A DNA stretch of 64,000 bases from Demequina phytophila (GTDB lineage Bacteria; Actinomycetota; Actinomycetes; Actinomycetales; Demequinaceae): contig NZ_BBLW01000008.1 of NCBI RefSeq assembly GCF_000971135.1, positions 1 through 64,000 on the forward strand, given 5' to 3'. A program made the translations under genes and the position numbers. The notes below the pieces were generated by a model. The model worked only from the letters and a program-made list of their open reading frames with translations, did no database searches and was not told the DNA's origin. Below, piece by piece: positions 1 through 8,958 of this stretch; position 1 is the stretch's first letter, and every line of letters starts with the position of its first letter.

Positions 1-20
1 GGGATGCGCGGGCAGGCTCC

Positions 21-51
21 GCGTGTCGCGCGCCAGACCGTGCTCAGCGAA
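21..51 (+). repeat. GCGTGTCGC element, copy A
   Basis: This stretch starts GCGTGTCGC and ends GACCGTGCTCAGCGAA. Closely related copies occur at 8921-8951 (same strand) and 8857-8887 (inverted). It lies just beyond the stop of the minus-strand response regulator, so it would be in that gene's 3' region. The role is unknown; an interspersed repeat or half of a terminator are both possible. Confidence 0.5.
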
Positions 52-63
52 GTGACGGCGGGG

Positions 64-708
64 TCAGGGCGCGGTGTCGCCCGGGGACACGAAGCCGCTC
101 TCGTACGCCACGATCACAGCCTGCGTGCGGTCGCGCACCCCGAGCTTCATGAGGATCGAGGCGACGTGCGACTTCACGGTCTCCACCGCCACGAACAGCT
201 CCGACGCGATCTCACCGTTCGAGCGGCCCCGCGCGAGCGCGCGGAGCACGTCCTGCTCCCGTTCGGTGAGGTCGGGAAGGCTCTGCGTGCCCGCCGTCGC
301 GAACCGCTCGATGACGGCGCGCGTCGATGCGGGGAACAGCAGTGACTGCCCGGACGCGACCACGCGGATGGACTCGATGAGCTCCGCGGGCGGCACCCGC
401 TTGAGCACGAACCCCGAGGCGCCCGAGCGCATCGCGTCGAACACGTACTCGTCGACCTCGAACGTGGTGAGCACCAGCACGCGCGTGGGCACCCCCGCCG
501 CCACGATCTCGCGGGTCGCTGTCAGCCCGTCGACGCCCGGCATGCGGATGTCCATGAGCACGACGTCGGGCTTCTCACGCGTGGCCAGCGTGACCGCCTC
601 GGCGCCGTCGCCCGCCTCGCCGATGACCTCCCAGCCCGGTTCCGAGCCGACGATCGCGCGCAGGCCCATCCGGACCAGCGGATCGTCGTCGACGATCGCC
701 ACCCTCAC
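64..708 (-). CDS. LuxR/NarL-family response regulator
   Basis: A 214-residue cytoplasmic DNA-binding response regulator. Residues 1-118 form the receiver domain, with acidic pocket D7-D9, phospho-acceptor D53 in LMDIRMPG, T81 and K103. Residues 147-207 are a LuxR-type helix-turn-helix (LTEREQDVLRALARG, then SNGEIASELFVAVETVKSHV). The GTG start overlaps the stop of the upstream sensor kinase by 4 bp (GTGA), so the pair is translationally coupled. The kinase is the obvious phosphodonor. The target is not visible in the sequence; the divergent MMPL exporter gene is a plausible one by position. The family call is certain, the signal unknown. Confidence 0.95.
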   Translation of the reverse strand: MRVAIVDDDPLVRMGLRAIVGSEPGWEVIGEAGDGAEAVTLATREKPDVVLMDIRMPGVDGLTATREIVAAGVPTRVLVLTTFEVDEYVFDAMRSGASGFVLKRVPPAELIESIRVVASGQSLLFPASTRAVIERFATAGTQSLPDLTEREQDVLRALARGRSNGEIASELFVAVETVKSHVASILMKLGVRDRTQAVIVAYESGFVSPGDTAP

Positions 709-2054
709 GCGTCCACCTCCACGCGCAGATCGTCCCACGGGGACCCCACGGGTGCCGTGCGGAGCGCCGCCTCGAGCGGCAGCAGCGCCATCACCCGGTA
801 GCCGCCGTCCGCCGTGGGACCGATCGCGGTGCGCCCGCCCAGCAGCGTGACGCGGTCGCGCATCCCCGAGACGCCGTGCCGGCGGCCGGTGCCGCCGCCC
901 ACCCGCTCCCCGACCGGGGCGCCGTTGACCACCTCGATGCCCAGGGCATCGTCCTCCCGCGCGACCCTCACCCGGACGGTCGCGCCGGGCGCGTGGCGCG
1001 CCGCGTTGGTGAGCGACTCCCGCACGATCCCGAAGGCCGCGCGCCCGAGCGCGGGAGGCACCGCCACCACGTCGACCTCCGCGTCGACCGTCATGCCGGC
1101 CTCGCGGGCGGCGTCGATGAAGCGGGGGATGTCGGCGAGCGTGGGCAGCGGCGCGCGCTCCGCCTGCTCGCCGCGGATGGTCGCGATGATGCGGTCGAGC
1201 TCGCCCATGGCGGCGCGGCCGCGCTCCTCGATGTTCCTCAGCGCCTGGCGGGCGAACTCCGGGTCGGTGTCGAACACGTGGGCGCCCGCGCCCGCCTGGA
1301 CGATGTTCATGGTGATCATGTGGCCGATGCTGTCGTGCAGCTCCTGGTCGATCCGCACCTGCTCCTCGGCGAGCTCGGCGCGCGCGGTCGCGGCCTTCGC
1401 GATGTCGGTGTCGCACAGCCCGAGCGAGCCGCGCGCGGCCACCACATGCACGCCGGCCATCCCGCGCACCGCCCACGCGGGCAGGTGCGCGACCACCAGC
1501 ACCACGGGGCTGCCGACCGCGACCCAGAAGGTGACGGTGTCGACCACCGCGCGCGCCTCGGCGTCCACGGTGCCCCACCCCAGCGCGTCGAGCAGCCCGG
1601 TCTGGTACGCCAGCGCGATCACCACGGCGGCGATCAGCGACACCGGCACCACGAGCGCCACCACCGCCACCGCGAACCCCAGCGGCGCGAGCACGATGCG
1701 CCCCGCGATCCACCCGAGCGCGCGCCACGAGGGCACGTCGTGGAACGGCGCGAGCGCGCGCTTGACCCGCCCGCCCTGCGGCACGCGCATGGGCGCCGGG
1801 GGCAGCACGCACGCGTCGATGAGGGCGTTGGCGAGGCCGCGCTCGAAGCTCTGGATGGGCCGCAGCGAGGCCTGCACCGCGAGCAGGATCAGCAGCCCGA
1901 CCCACAGCACCGCGAGGCCCACGCCGAGCGCGTACATGGTGACCGCGTAGACGAACAGCACGATCGCGATCGGCAGCGAGATGAGCAGGTAGCCGATCGC
2001 GGTCCAGGTGCGCGCCTCCCATGAGGCGGCGAAGTAGGTGCGGACCAGATCCAT
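705..2054 (-). CDS. Two-component sensor histidine kinase (HisKA_3, NarL/DesK class)
   Basis: A 449-residue membrane sensor kinase. There are hydrophobic segments around residues 20-60 and 118-150 and another around 175-195. The dimerisation/phosphoacceptor helix has H240 in ELHDSIGHMITM, followed by a HATPase domain with N-box ESLTNAARHA and a glycine-rich box GGGTGRRHGVSGMRDR. There is no large extracytoplasmic loop, so the signal is probably sensed in or near the membrane. The chosen ATG (MDLVRTYF) begins just before the first membrane segment. The gene precedes and overlaps its response regulator by 4 bp. It is divergent from the MMPL gene across a 237-bp spacer. Confidence 0.93.
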   Translation of the reverse strand: MDLVRTYFAASWEARTWTAIGYLLISLPIAIVLFVYAVTMYALGVGLAVLWVGLLILLAVQASLRPIQSFERGLANALIDACVLPPAPMRVPQGGRVKRALAPFHDVPSWRALGWIAGRIVLAPLGFAVAVVALVVPVSLIAAVVIALAYQTGLLDALGWGTVDAEARAVVDTVTFWVAVGSPVVLVVAHLPAWAVRGMAGVHVVAARGSLGLCDTDIAKAATARAELAEEQVRIDQELHDSIGHMITMNIVQAGAGAHVFDTDPEFARQALRNIEERGRAAMGELDRIIATIRGEQAERAPLPTLADIPRFIDAAREAGMTVDAEVDVVAVPPALGRAAFGIVRESLTNAARHAPGATVRVRVAREDDALGIEVVNGAPVGERVGGGTGRRHGVSGMRDRVTLLGGRTAIGPTADGGYRVMALLPLEAALRTAPVGSPWDDLRVEVDA

Positions 2055-2291
2055 ACGGACATGGTGCCGGGCGAGGGCACCCGGCGTCCTCATTCCCACG
2101 GATGGGACCCTTCCCCCGGACGGGGGAGGCGCACGCACGAATCCCCCATGAGGGTCACACGGCTCTTCACCCGCGCGAGGCCCACGATTCATCCGGAAGC
2201 GGGCCGCGCCACGCCGCGGTCGCTGCCTACGTTCGAGAGAGCCGCACCCGGGCCACCCGGCCCCACCGCGGCACCCACAGGGGGAGGACCC

Positions 2292-4460
2292 ATGAACATC
2301 GGACTGACCGGGCGGATCGCCCGAGGCGCGGCCGCCCGGCCGTGGCTGACCATCGCGGCCTGGCTGGTGGCGATCGCCGCCGCCGTGCTCGCCGCCGGGG
2401 GGCTGGGCGACAGCCTCACGCAGGACGACCGCGTGCTGGTCGCCACCGACTCGCAGGAGGCCGACGACCGCAACCAGGAGCTGCGCGGCAGCGCCTCCGC
2501 CACCGAGAGCGAGACCGTGGTGGTCCGCGCGGACAGCGCGACCTTCGGCGACCCGGCCTTCGACAAGGTGATCGCCGGCGTGGTCGCGGGCCTCGACGCC
2601 ATCCCCGGTGTGGTCGAGGTGACCGCACTGACCACCGACCAGCCGTTCCCCGTCTCCGAGGACGGCACCGCGGCGCTCGTCACCGCAGAGGTGATGCCGG
2701 ACGACGAGGACGCCGTCGCGCTCGAGATCCAGCGTGCGACCGCGGCCGCCGACGTCGAGGGCTTCACCCTGCTCAACCTGGGCGAGGTCACCGCGCAGCA
2801 GGCGTTCGACGCGATCGCGGAGGACTCGCTCGCGCGGGGCGAGATGATCGGCATCTCGGTGGCGCTGGTGATCCTCGTGGTGGTGTTCGGCGCGCTGGTC
2901 GCCGCCGGCCTGCCGCTCATGGTCGCCGCCGTGTCGATCGTGACGGCGCTCGGCGCGACCGCGATCGTCGGTCAGGTGTTCGAGCTGTCGTTCTTCATCG
3001 TCAACATGATCACGATGATGGGGCTCGCGCTCGGCATCGACTACAGCCTGGTCGCGGTGCAGCGCTTCCGCGAGGAGCTTGCGCACGGCCGCACGGTCAA
3101 GGACGCCGTCGCGGTCACCGGTTCGACCGCCAACCGCGCCGTCATGTTCTCGGGCATCACCGTGGTGATCTCCCTGATCGGTCTGCTGCTGGTGCCGTCG
3201 ACCATCATGCGCTCGCTCGGCGCCGGCGCGATCCTGGTGGCGATCATGTCCGTGATCGCGGCGCTCACGCTGCTGCCCGCGGTGCTGCGCCTCCTGGGTC
3301 ACCGCGTCAACCGCGGGCGCGTCCCTACCGCCCACCCGGGTCGCGAGCCCAAGGCGTGGACCGCGATCGCGCGCACCGTCATCGCGCGCCCCGCGATCTC
3401 AGCCGGGTTGGGGCTCGCGGTGCTCGTCGCGCTCGCGCTGCCGTTCCTCTCCATGCGCCTCACCTTCGCGGGCGTCGAGTCGCTGCCCGCGGACAACGAG
3501 ATGCGGCAGGCCTCCGAGGTGCTGGTCGACCAGTTCGGCCAGGGCCAGAGCGGCACGGTGGTCGCGATCGACGACGCCGGGTCCGCGACCGTCCAGGTGG
3601 AGCGGCTCGCGCGCACCATCGAGGACGACCCGGCCTTCGCCGAGACCGCCGTCGACTGGCACGGCGACGCGGCGTTCATCGACACCCGCGACGTCAACGA
3701 CGCCTCCTCCGTCGAGGCCGAGCAGGCGATCGAGCGTCTCCGGACCGTCATGGTCCCGGCCGCGCTCGACGGGACGGACGCGGTCGCCTACGTGGGCGGC
3801 GACCAGGCGGAGTCCGACGACTTCACCGCGACCATCCTCGACTACGCCCCGTGGGTGGTGCTCACGGTGCTCGGCGCGACGTTCGTGCTGCTGCTGGTCG
3901 CATTCCGCACGCTCGCCATCCCGCTCACCGCGATCGTGCTCAACGTGCTCTCCGCGGGCGCGGCGCTCGGCCTCCTCACCGCGGTGTCGCAGTGGGGCTG
4001 GGGCGCGGAGCTGTTCGGCTTCGCGCAGGTCGACGGCATCGCGCCATGGCTGCCCCTGTTCCTGTTCGCGGTGCTGTTCGGGCTGTCGATGGACTATCAC
4101 GTGTTCCTCATCAGCCGCATCAAGGAGCACTACGACCGCACCGGCGACACCCGCGAATCCGTGGTGTTCGGCCTGTCCCGCACGGGTTCGCTCATCACTG
4201 GCGCGGCGCTCATCATGGTCGCGGTGTTCCTGGGCTTCGCGCTCGGCGACCTCGCGGAGTTCCAGCAGATGGGCTTCGGGCTCGCCGCCGCGGTCATCAT
4301 CGACGCGACCGTGGTCCGCACGGTCCTGGTGCCGTCCATCATGACGCTGCTGGGCCGCCACAACTGGACCCTGCCGCGCTGGCTCGGCTGGATCCCGCAG
4401 GTCCGGATCGAGGGCGCGGCTCCCGAGCCGCCGCGCGAGAAGGAGCTCGTGGGGGTCTGA
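2292..4460 (+). CDS. MMPL-family (RND superfamily) membrane transporter
   Basis: A 722-residue inner-membrane protein with the duplicated MMPL layout. There is an N-terminal membrane helix, an extracytoplasmic domain, a bundle of about five helices ending near residue 340, then the same arrangement again to the C-terminus. The signature GLALGIDYSLVAVQRFREE is in the first half and its counterpart GLSMDYHVFLISRIKEHY in the second. The family exports lipids, siderophores or drugs; the substrate here is not known. The start is supported by the GGGGAGG ribosome site just upstream. The promoter must lie in the spacer shared with the divergent two-component operon, which suggests regulation by it. 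A long hairpin follows the stop. Confidence 0.9.
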   Translation: MNIGLTGRIARGAAARPWLTIAAWLVAIAAAVLAAGGLGDSLTQDDRVLVATDSQEADDRNQELRGSASATESETVVVRADSATFGDPAFDKVIAGVVAGLDAIPGVVEVTALTTDQPFPVSEDGTAALVTAEVMPDDEDAVALEIQRATAAADVEGFTLLNLGEVTAQQAFDAIAEDSLARGEMIGISVALVILVVVFGALVAAGLPLMVAAVSIVTALGATAIVGQVFELSFFIVNMITMMGLALGIDYSLVAVQRFREELAHGRTVKDAVAVTGSTANRAVMFSGITVVISLIGLLLVPSTIMRSLGAGAILVAIMSVIAALTLLPAVLRLLGHRVNRGRVPTAHPGREPKAWTAIARTVIARPAISAGLGLAVLVALALPFLSMRLTFAGVESLPADNEMRQASEVLVDQFGQGQSGTVVAIDDAGSATVQVERLARTIEDDPAFAETAVDWHGDAAFIDTRDVNDASSVEAEQAIERLRTVMVPAALDGTDAVAYVGGDQAESDDFTATILDYAPWVVLTVLGATFVLLLVAFRTLAIPLTAIVLNVLSAGAALGLLTAVSQWGWGAELFGFAQVDGIAPWLPLFLFAVLFGLSMDYHVFLISRIKEHYDRTGDTRESVVFGLSRTGSLITGAALIMVAVFLGFALGDLAEFQQMGFGLAAAVIIDATVVRTVLVPSIMTLLGRHNWTLPRWLGWIPQVRIEGAAPEPPREKELVGV

Positions 4461-4472
4461 CGCCTACAACGG

Positions 4473-4509
4473 ACGATGCGCCGGGAGCCTCGGGCTCCCG
4501 GCGCATCGT
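4473..4509. terminator. Bidirectional hairpin between MMPL gene and ldh
   Basis: A perfect 17-bp stem (4473-4489 with 4493-4509) around a 3-nt TCG loop, lying between two convergent genes. The outer part of each arm is the dispersed ACGATGCG motif in inverted orientation. No U-tract follows, so it may act as a U-less terminator or mRNA 3'-end stabiliser. Confidence 0.75.
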
Positions 4510-4528
4510 GCCGTGTGGCGCGGTGGGG

Positions 4529-5482
4529 TCAGCCGACCCCGAAGCGCTGAGCGGTCTCCTTGATGGAGCGGGCGGACGCCTCGAGCAGCGCCCTCTCCGA
4601 GTCGTCCATCGGGGTGGTGGCCTGGTGCTCGATGCCGTTGCGGCCGATCACGGCGGGCAGCGACATGCAGACCTCGCCGACGCCCGGGTAGTCGATGAGG
4701 GTCGAGACCGGCATGATGCGCCGCTGGTCGCCCAGCACCGCCTCGACGATGCGCGCGCCCGCGGCGCCGACGGCGTAGTTGGTCGCGCCCTTGCCCTCGA
4801 TGATCGTGTACGCGGAGCGCATCACGTCGTGGTGGATCTGCTCGCGCACCTCGGGCGTCATCACGATCTCGCCGTCGCGGCCGCGCCACTCCATGAGCGG
4901 CTGGCCGCCGATGGTCGCCGAGGACCAGAGCGCCACCTCGGAGTCGCCGTGCTCGCCCGCGATGTATGCGTGCACGTTGCCCACCGCGATGTCGCAGTAC
5001 TTCGCGACCTGGTGGCGCAGGCGCGACGTGTCGAGCGCGGTGCCGGAGCCGAACATGCGGCTCGGGTCCATGCCGGACTTCTTGATCGCGGCGTACGTCA
5101 CCACGTCGACGGGGTTGGTCACCAGGATGTAGATGGCGTCGGGCGCGACCTCGAGCAGGGGCGGCAGCACCTTGTCCATGAGGGAGATGGTCGCGCCGGC
5201 GAGGTCCATGCGGGTCTGGCCGGGCTGCTGCTTCGCGCCGGCGGTGATGACCACCACGTCGGAGTCCTCGACCACGCCGATGTCCGAGGAGCCGAGCACC
5301 GTCGCCTCGGGCATGAACTGGATGCCCTGCGCCAGGTCGAGGGCCTCCGCCTCGACCTTCGCGGTGTTGATGTCGTACAGCGCGACGGTTCGCGCGAATC
5401 CGCGCATCAGGCCTGCGTAGGCGAGGGTCGAGCCCACGGCGCCCGCGCCGACGATCGACACCTTCGAGGTCTTGTCCGACAT
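4529..5482 (-). CDS. ldh: L-lactate dehydrogenase
   Basis: NAD-dependent L-lactate dehydrogenase, 317 residues, reducing pyruvate to L-lactate in the cytoplasm. A Rossmann motif GAGAVGS lies at residues 12-18. D151 and H178 (in AGEHGDSE) form the proton relay, and R154 lies in LDTSRLR. The specificity loop TAGAKQQPGQTR carries Gln rather than the Arg typical of malate dehydrogenase, so lactate/pyruvate is the expected pair. An AGGAGG ribosome site precedes the ATG. It is transcribed alone, ending at the bidirectional hairpin. With pta, ackA and the phosphoketolase about 15-20 kb away it points to fermentative capacity. Confidence 0.96.
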   Translation of the reverse strand: MSDKTSKVSIVGAGAVGSTLAYAGLMRGFARTVALYDINTAKVEAEALDLAQGIQFMPEATVLGSSDIGVVEDSDVVVITAGAKQQPGQTRMDLAGATISLMDKVLPPLLEVAPDAIYILVTNPVDVVTYAAIKKSGMDPSRMFGSGTALDTSRLRHQVAKYCDIAVGNVHAYIAGEHGDSEVALWSSATIGGQPLMEWRGRDGEIVMTPEVREQIHHDVMRSAYTIIEGKGATNYAVGAAGARIVEAVLGDQRRIMPVSTLIDYPGVGEVCMSLPAVIGRNGIEHQATTPMDDSERALLEASARSIKETAQRFGVG

Positions 5483-5564
5483 GCCATCCTCCTGGGGTAA
5501 CGGTCCACGACGAGCCTAGCGGCGGGCGGCGGACCGCGTCGCGCGCGAGGGACGATGCGGCGGT

Positions 5565-6182
5565 TCAGCCCGCGTCGGACAGGCAGAAGGTCTCGGCTCC
5601 CGGCAGGCCGACGCCGGACGCGTGACCGCCCTCGCCGAGAGTCCAGTTGATGTCCGCCCACGCGATGACGTCGATGCAGCCGTCGCGGCCGATCCCCCAC
5701 CACGGGTAGATCTCCTGATGCATCTCCATGCCCTCGGCGGGGTCGAGGTTGCCCACGTCGAGGCGGATCGAGGAGTTGTCACATCCGAACGTGGTCTCGC
5801 CGAGCGTGTCGCCCATCGACGGCGGCCCGAAGTCCCACTGGCCGCAGGTCGCGTCGCCCACCACGATCCCCGCGTCCAGCGCCGAGAGCTCGCCGGTGCC
5901 CTCGCATCCGGTCCCGGCGTGCACGCTCGCGACCGTGTCGCCCACGAGCGACGTGTCCGTCCACACGCGCCAGGGCAGCGCCGCGATCACCGGGCGCCGC
6001 TCCGTTCCCTCGAGGGTGGTCGAGAAGCCGACGTCGACGCAATGGCCGGACTCCTCGTCCGTGAGCGTCCACTCGCGCTCGACGGGCACCGTGGTGGCGG
6101 AAGCCGCCGGCACCCACGGCACCGCCAGCGCCGCCACGACCGCCGCCACGGCGACCGCTCCCGCCCATGCCCACCCGCGCAT
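5565..6182 (-). CDS. Secreted protein of unknown function
   Basis: A 205-residue protein with an N-terminal signal: MRGWAWAGAV followed by an alanine/valine-rich core and an ASA-type cleavage site near residue 29. The mature part contains about six cysteines that could form disulfides, and many aromatic and acidic residues (YPWWGIGRDGC, WADINWTLGEGG). I recognise no family. It stands alone between ldh and the helicase gene. The ATG codon and second codon are embedded in a copy of the GGACGATGCG repeat (6178-6187 on this strand), and another copy lies just past the stop at 5551. No clear Shine-Dalgarno site is visible. Confidence 0.7.
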   Translation of the reverse strand: MRGWAWAGAVAVAAVVAALAVPWVPAASATTVPVEREWTLTDEESGHCVDVGFSTTLEGTERRPVIAALPWRVWTDTSLVGDTVASVHAGTGCEGTGELSALDAGIVVGDATCGQWDFGPPSMGDTLGETTFGCDNSSIRLDVGNLDPAEGMEMHQEIYPWWGIGRDGCIDVIAWADINWTLGEGGHASGVGLPGAETFCLSDAG

Positions 6183-6241
6183 CGTCCCCCCCCTCGAGGC
6201 TCGGCATCGACGCCTACCTGGGGGAACGCTAGCGCCGGGTG

Positions 6242-8809
6242 CTACAGCTTGTCGAGGGAGTTGAAGCGCAGGACCAGCCGCTTGACCTCGCCGCCGAAGT
6301 CGACCTTCACCACGGCGTTGCGACCCACGCCCTCGGTGCCGACCACCTTGCCCATGCCGTGCTTGTCATGGAGGACGCGCTCGCCCACCTCGAAACCGAT
6401 GTCGCCCGAGCCGACGCCCGGCGGGCTGGGAGGCACGCGGCGGCTCCTGACGGCGCCGGCGCGCGCGTACGTGTTGCCGTCCTCGCGATCCTGGTTGCCG
6501 CCGTGACCGCCCGAGCCGTAGCCCATGCCCGACCACGCGCCGCCACGCGACGTGCCGCGGTCGGACTGCGCGCGCAGCGAGGACATGGTCACCGCGGCAC
6601 GGGTCCACTCCATGAGCTCCGCGGGGATCTCCTCGACGAACCGGCTCGCGGTGAAGTACTGCGGGGCGCCCCAGCTCGAGCGGGCCTCGGCGCGCGTGAG
6701 GTAGAGGCGTTCGCGGGCGCGGGTGAGGCCCACGTAGGCGAGGCGACGCTCCTCCTCCATGTCCTTGGTGTCGCCCGACTCGATCGACCGCATGTGGGGG
6801 AACGTGCCGTCCTCCATGCCGGTGAGGAACACCACGGGGAACTCGAGGCCCTTGGCGGTGTGGAGCGTCATCATGGTGACCACGCCGCCGGTGCCGTCGG
6901 TGTCGGGGACCTGGTCCGCGTCCGCGACCAGCGCGACCTTCTCGAGGAAGTCCGCGAGCGTGCCCTCGGGGTTCTCCTCGGAGAACTCGCGGCCCACGGC
7001 CACGAGCTCCATGATGTTCTCGATCCGGCTCGCGTCCTGGGGGTCCTCGCTCGACCGCAGGGCGGCCAGCAGGCCGGTGCGGTCCGCGATGGCGTCGAGC
7101 ACACCCGCCGGGCCGTTGTCCGCCGCGAGCGCGCGCAGGTCGTCCATCAGCCGCACGAAGTCCGCGATGGCACGCTGCGAGCGGGCCTGGATCGGCGCAT
7201 CGTCCAGGCGGCGCAGCGCGGTGCCGAAGCTGGCCGCCTCGCCCGCGGCCACCAGGCCGCGCCGCACGCCCTCGACCGCCTCGACCGCGGTGTCACCGAT
7301 CCCGCGCTTGGGCTCGTTGATGATGCGGCGGGTCGCGACGTCGTCGTCCTCGTTCACCACGGCGGCGAGGTACGCGAGCATGTCCTTGATCTCCTTGCGC
7401 TCGTAGAAGCGCGTGCCGCCGACCACCTTGTAGGGGATCTCGGCGCGGATGAAGCGCTCCTCGACGGCGCGGGACTGCGCGTTGGCGCGATACATGATGG
7501 CGATGTCGGTGGGCGCGACGCCGTCCTCGTCCATGAGTCGCTTGATCTCGGTCGCGATGTACTGCGCCTCGCCCTGCTCGGTGTCCGCGGCGTAGCCCTT
7601 GATCTTCTCCCCCGCGCCCGAGTCGGTCCACAGGTTCTTGGGGCGGCGGTCCGCGTTGTTCTGGATGACCGTGTTGGCGGCGGTGAGGATGTTCTGCGTG
7701 GAGCGGTAGTTCTGCTCGAGGCGCACCAGGTGCGCGTTCGGGTAGTCCTTCTCGAACTCCATGATGTTGCGGATGGTGGCGCCGCGGAACGCGTAGATCG
7801 ACTGGTCCGCGTCACCCACGACGGTGAGCTCGCCGGCCGGCAGGCTCGCGTCGTCCGACGGGCCCACGAGCTCGCGCACCAGGACGTACTGGGCGTGGTT
7901 CGTGTCCTGGTACTCGTCGACCAGGATGTGGCGGAAGCGCTCGCGGTAGGCGCGCGCCACCTGGGGGTGGTGCTGCAGCAGCGCGACCGTCTTCACGATG
8001 ATGTCGTCGAAGTCCACCGCGTTCGCCGCCTCGAGGCGCCGCTGGTACAGCGGATAGGCGGTCGCGGCGGCGTGCTCGATGGAGAACTTGGACGCCATCG
8101 AGGCGCCCGCGAGCGCGACCTCGGGTTCGATCAACTCGTCCTTGAACTTGCCGATCCGCCCCAGGATCGCCTTGGGCGTGAACTTCTTGGGGTCGAGGTT
8201 CAGCTCCTTCATGACGAGCTTCATGAGGTTGACCTGGTCGGACGTGTCGTAGATCGAGAAGGTGCTGCTCAGGCCGGCGAGCTTGTGGTCCGCGCGCAGG
8301 ATCCGCACGCAGGCGCTGTGAAACGTCGCGACCCACATGCCGCGCGCCCCGGGGCCCACGAGCGCCTCGACGCGCTCGCGCATCTCCGCCGCGGCCTTGT
8401 TGGTGAAGGTGATCGCGAGGATCTGATGCGGGCGCGCGCGGTGGGTCTCGAGCAGGTGCGCGATGCGGTGCGTGAGCACGCGGGTCTTGCCCGACCCGGC
8501 GCCAGCCATGATGAGGAGCGCCTCGCCCTCGTGGGTCACGGCCTCCGCCTGCGGCGGGTTGAGCCCCGCCACCAGGGACGATGCGTCGCGCACCGGCCGG
8601 TTCGCGGCCGCGGCAGGCCGGTGGTGGCCCGAGAGGATGGGGGCCGGCGGGATCCACGCGTCCTCCGGCTCGGGCTCGTAGGCCTCGTCGGGCGCGGGCT
8701 CGAACCACTCCTCCGGCTCGGGCCCGACGGGCTCGGGAGCGGAGTTCGCGGGCGTGGCGGGCTGGGGCTCCGAGGGATCGGTGCCGTCGAGTTCGAAGAG
8801 CGCATCCAT
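6242..8809 (-). CDS. pcrA: ATP-dependent DNA helicase UvrD/PcrA
   Basis: SF1A 3'-5' DNA helicase, 855 residues, for nucleotide excision repair and replication-fork maintenance. Residues 1-78 are an acidic, Pro-rich linker extension not needed for the core. The helicase core follows: Q motif NPPQAEAV, Walker A at 102-109 (GAGSGKT), TFTNKAAAEMRERV, Walker B DEYQDTN, then GDADQSIYAFRGA and QNYRS. C-terminal motifs include TAKGLEFPVVFL and YVGLTRARE. The C-terminus has the PcrA Tudor-like region (VGERVLHDKHGMGKVV). A TAGACT box lies 9 nt before the ATG, implying a very short leader. The dispersed repeat occurs twice in the gene, once in the N-terminal linker (DASS) and once in a loop (LDDAP). Confidence 0.97.
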   Translation of the reverse strand: MDALFELDGTDPSEPQPATPANSAPEPVGPEPEEWFEPAPDEAYEPEPEDAWIPPAPILSGHHRPAAAANRPVRDASSLVAGLNPPQAEAVTHEGEALLIMAGAGSGKTRVLTHRIAHLLETHRARPHQILAITFTNKAAAEMRERVEALVGPGARGMWVATFHSACVRILRADHKLAGLSSTFSIYDTSDQVNLMKLVMKELNLDPKKFTPKAILGRIGKFKDELIEPEVALAGASMASKFSIEHAAATAYPLYQRRLEAANAVDFDDIIVKTVALLQHHPQVARAYRERFRHILVDEYQDTNHAQYVLVRELVGPSDDASLPAGELTVVGDADQSIYAFRGATIRNIMEFEKDYPNAHLVRLEQNYRSTQNILTAANTVIQNNADRRPKNLWTDSGAGEKIKGYAADTEQGEAQYIATEIKRLMDEDGVAPTDIAIMYRANAQSRAVEERFIRAEIPYKVVGGTRFYERKEIKDMLAYLAAVVNEDDDVATRRIINEPKRGIGDTAVEAVEGVRRGLVAAGEAASFGTALRRLDDAPIQARSQRAIADFVRLMDDLRALAADNGPAGVLDAIADRTGLLAALRSSEDPQDASRIENIMELVAVGREFSEENPEGTLADFLEKVALVADADQVPDTDGTGGVVTMMTLHTAKGLEFPVVFLTGMEDGTFPHMRSIESGDTKDMEEERRLAYVGLTRARERLYLTRAEARSSWGAPQYFTASRFVEEIPAELMEWTRAAVTMSSLRAQSDRGTSRGGAWSGMGYGSGGHGGNQDREDGNTYARAGAVRSRRVPPSPPGVGSGDIGFEVGERVLHDKHGMGKVVGTEGVGRNAVVKVDFGGEVKRLVLRFNSLDKL

Positions 8810-8856
8810 GACCCGGAAAGTCTAGGCGCTGCCTCCGACCCCCGCCCCCGCCCGAG

Positions 8857-8951
8857 TTCGCTGAGCACGGTCTGACGAGCGACACGCCGCCAGGTCTCGC
8901 CTGTGAACGTGTCCAGGCCCGCGTGTCGCGGCCCGGACCGTGCTGCGCGAA
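8857..8951. repeat. Inverted pair of GCGTGTCGC elements
   Basis: Copy C (8857-8887) is the reverse complement of a GCGTGTCGC...CAGACCGTGCTCAGCGAA element, and copy B (8921-8951) is the same element in direct orientation. Together they can fold into an imperfect hairpin of about 31-nt arms with a 33-nt loop. The pair fills the gap between the stop of the upstream minus-strand gene and the promoter of pcrA, so it may end the upstream transcript. A third copy is at 21-51. Confidence 0.55.
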
Positions 8952-8958
8952 GGTGGGC

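Noticed and set aside
3399-4361. A long open frame antisense to the MMPL gene
   Set aside because: It is a GC-driven shadow with His/Arg/Glu-rich low-complexity sequence and no ribosome site; the MMPL motifs on the plus strand are unambiguous.
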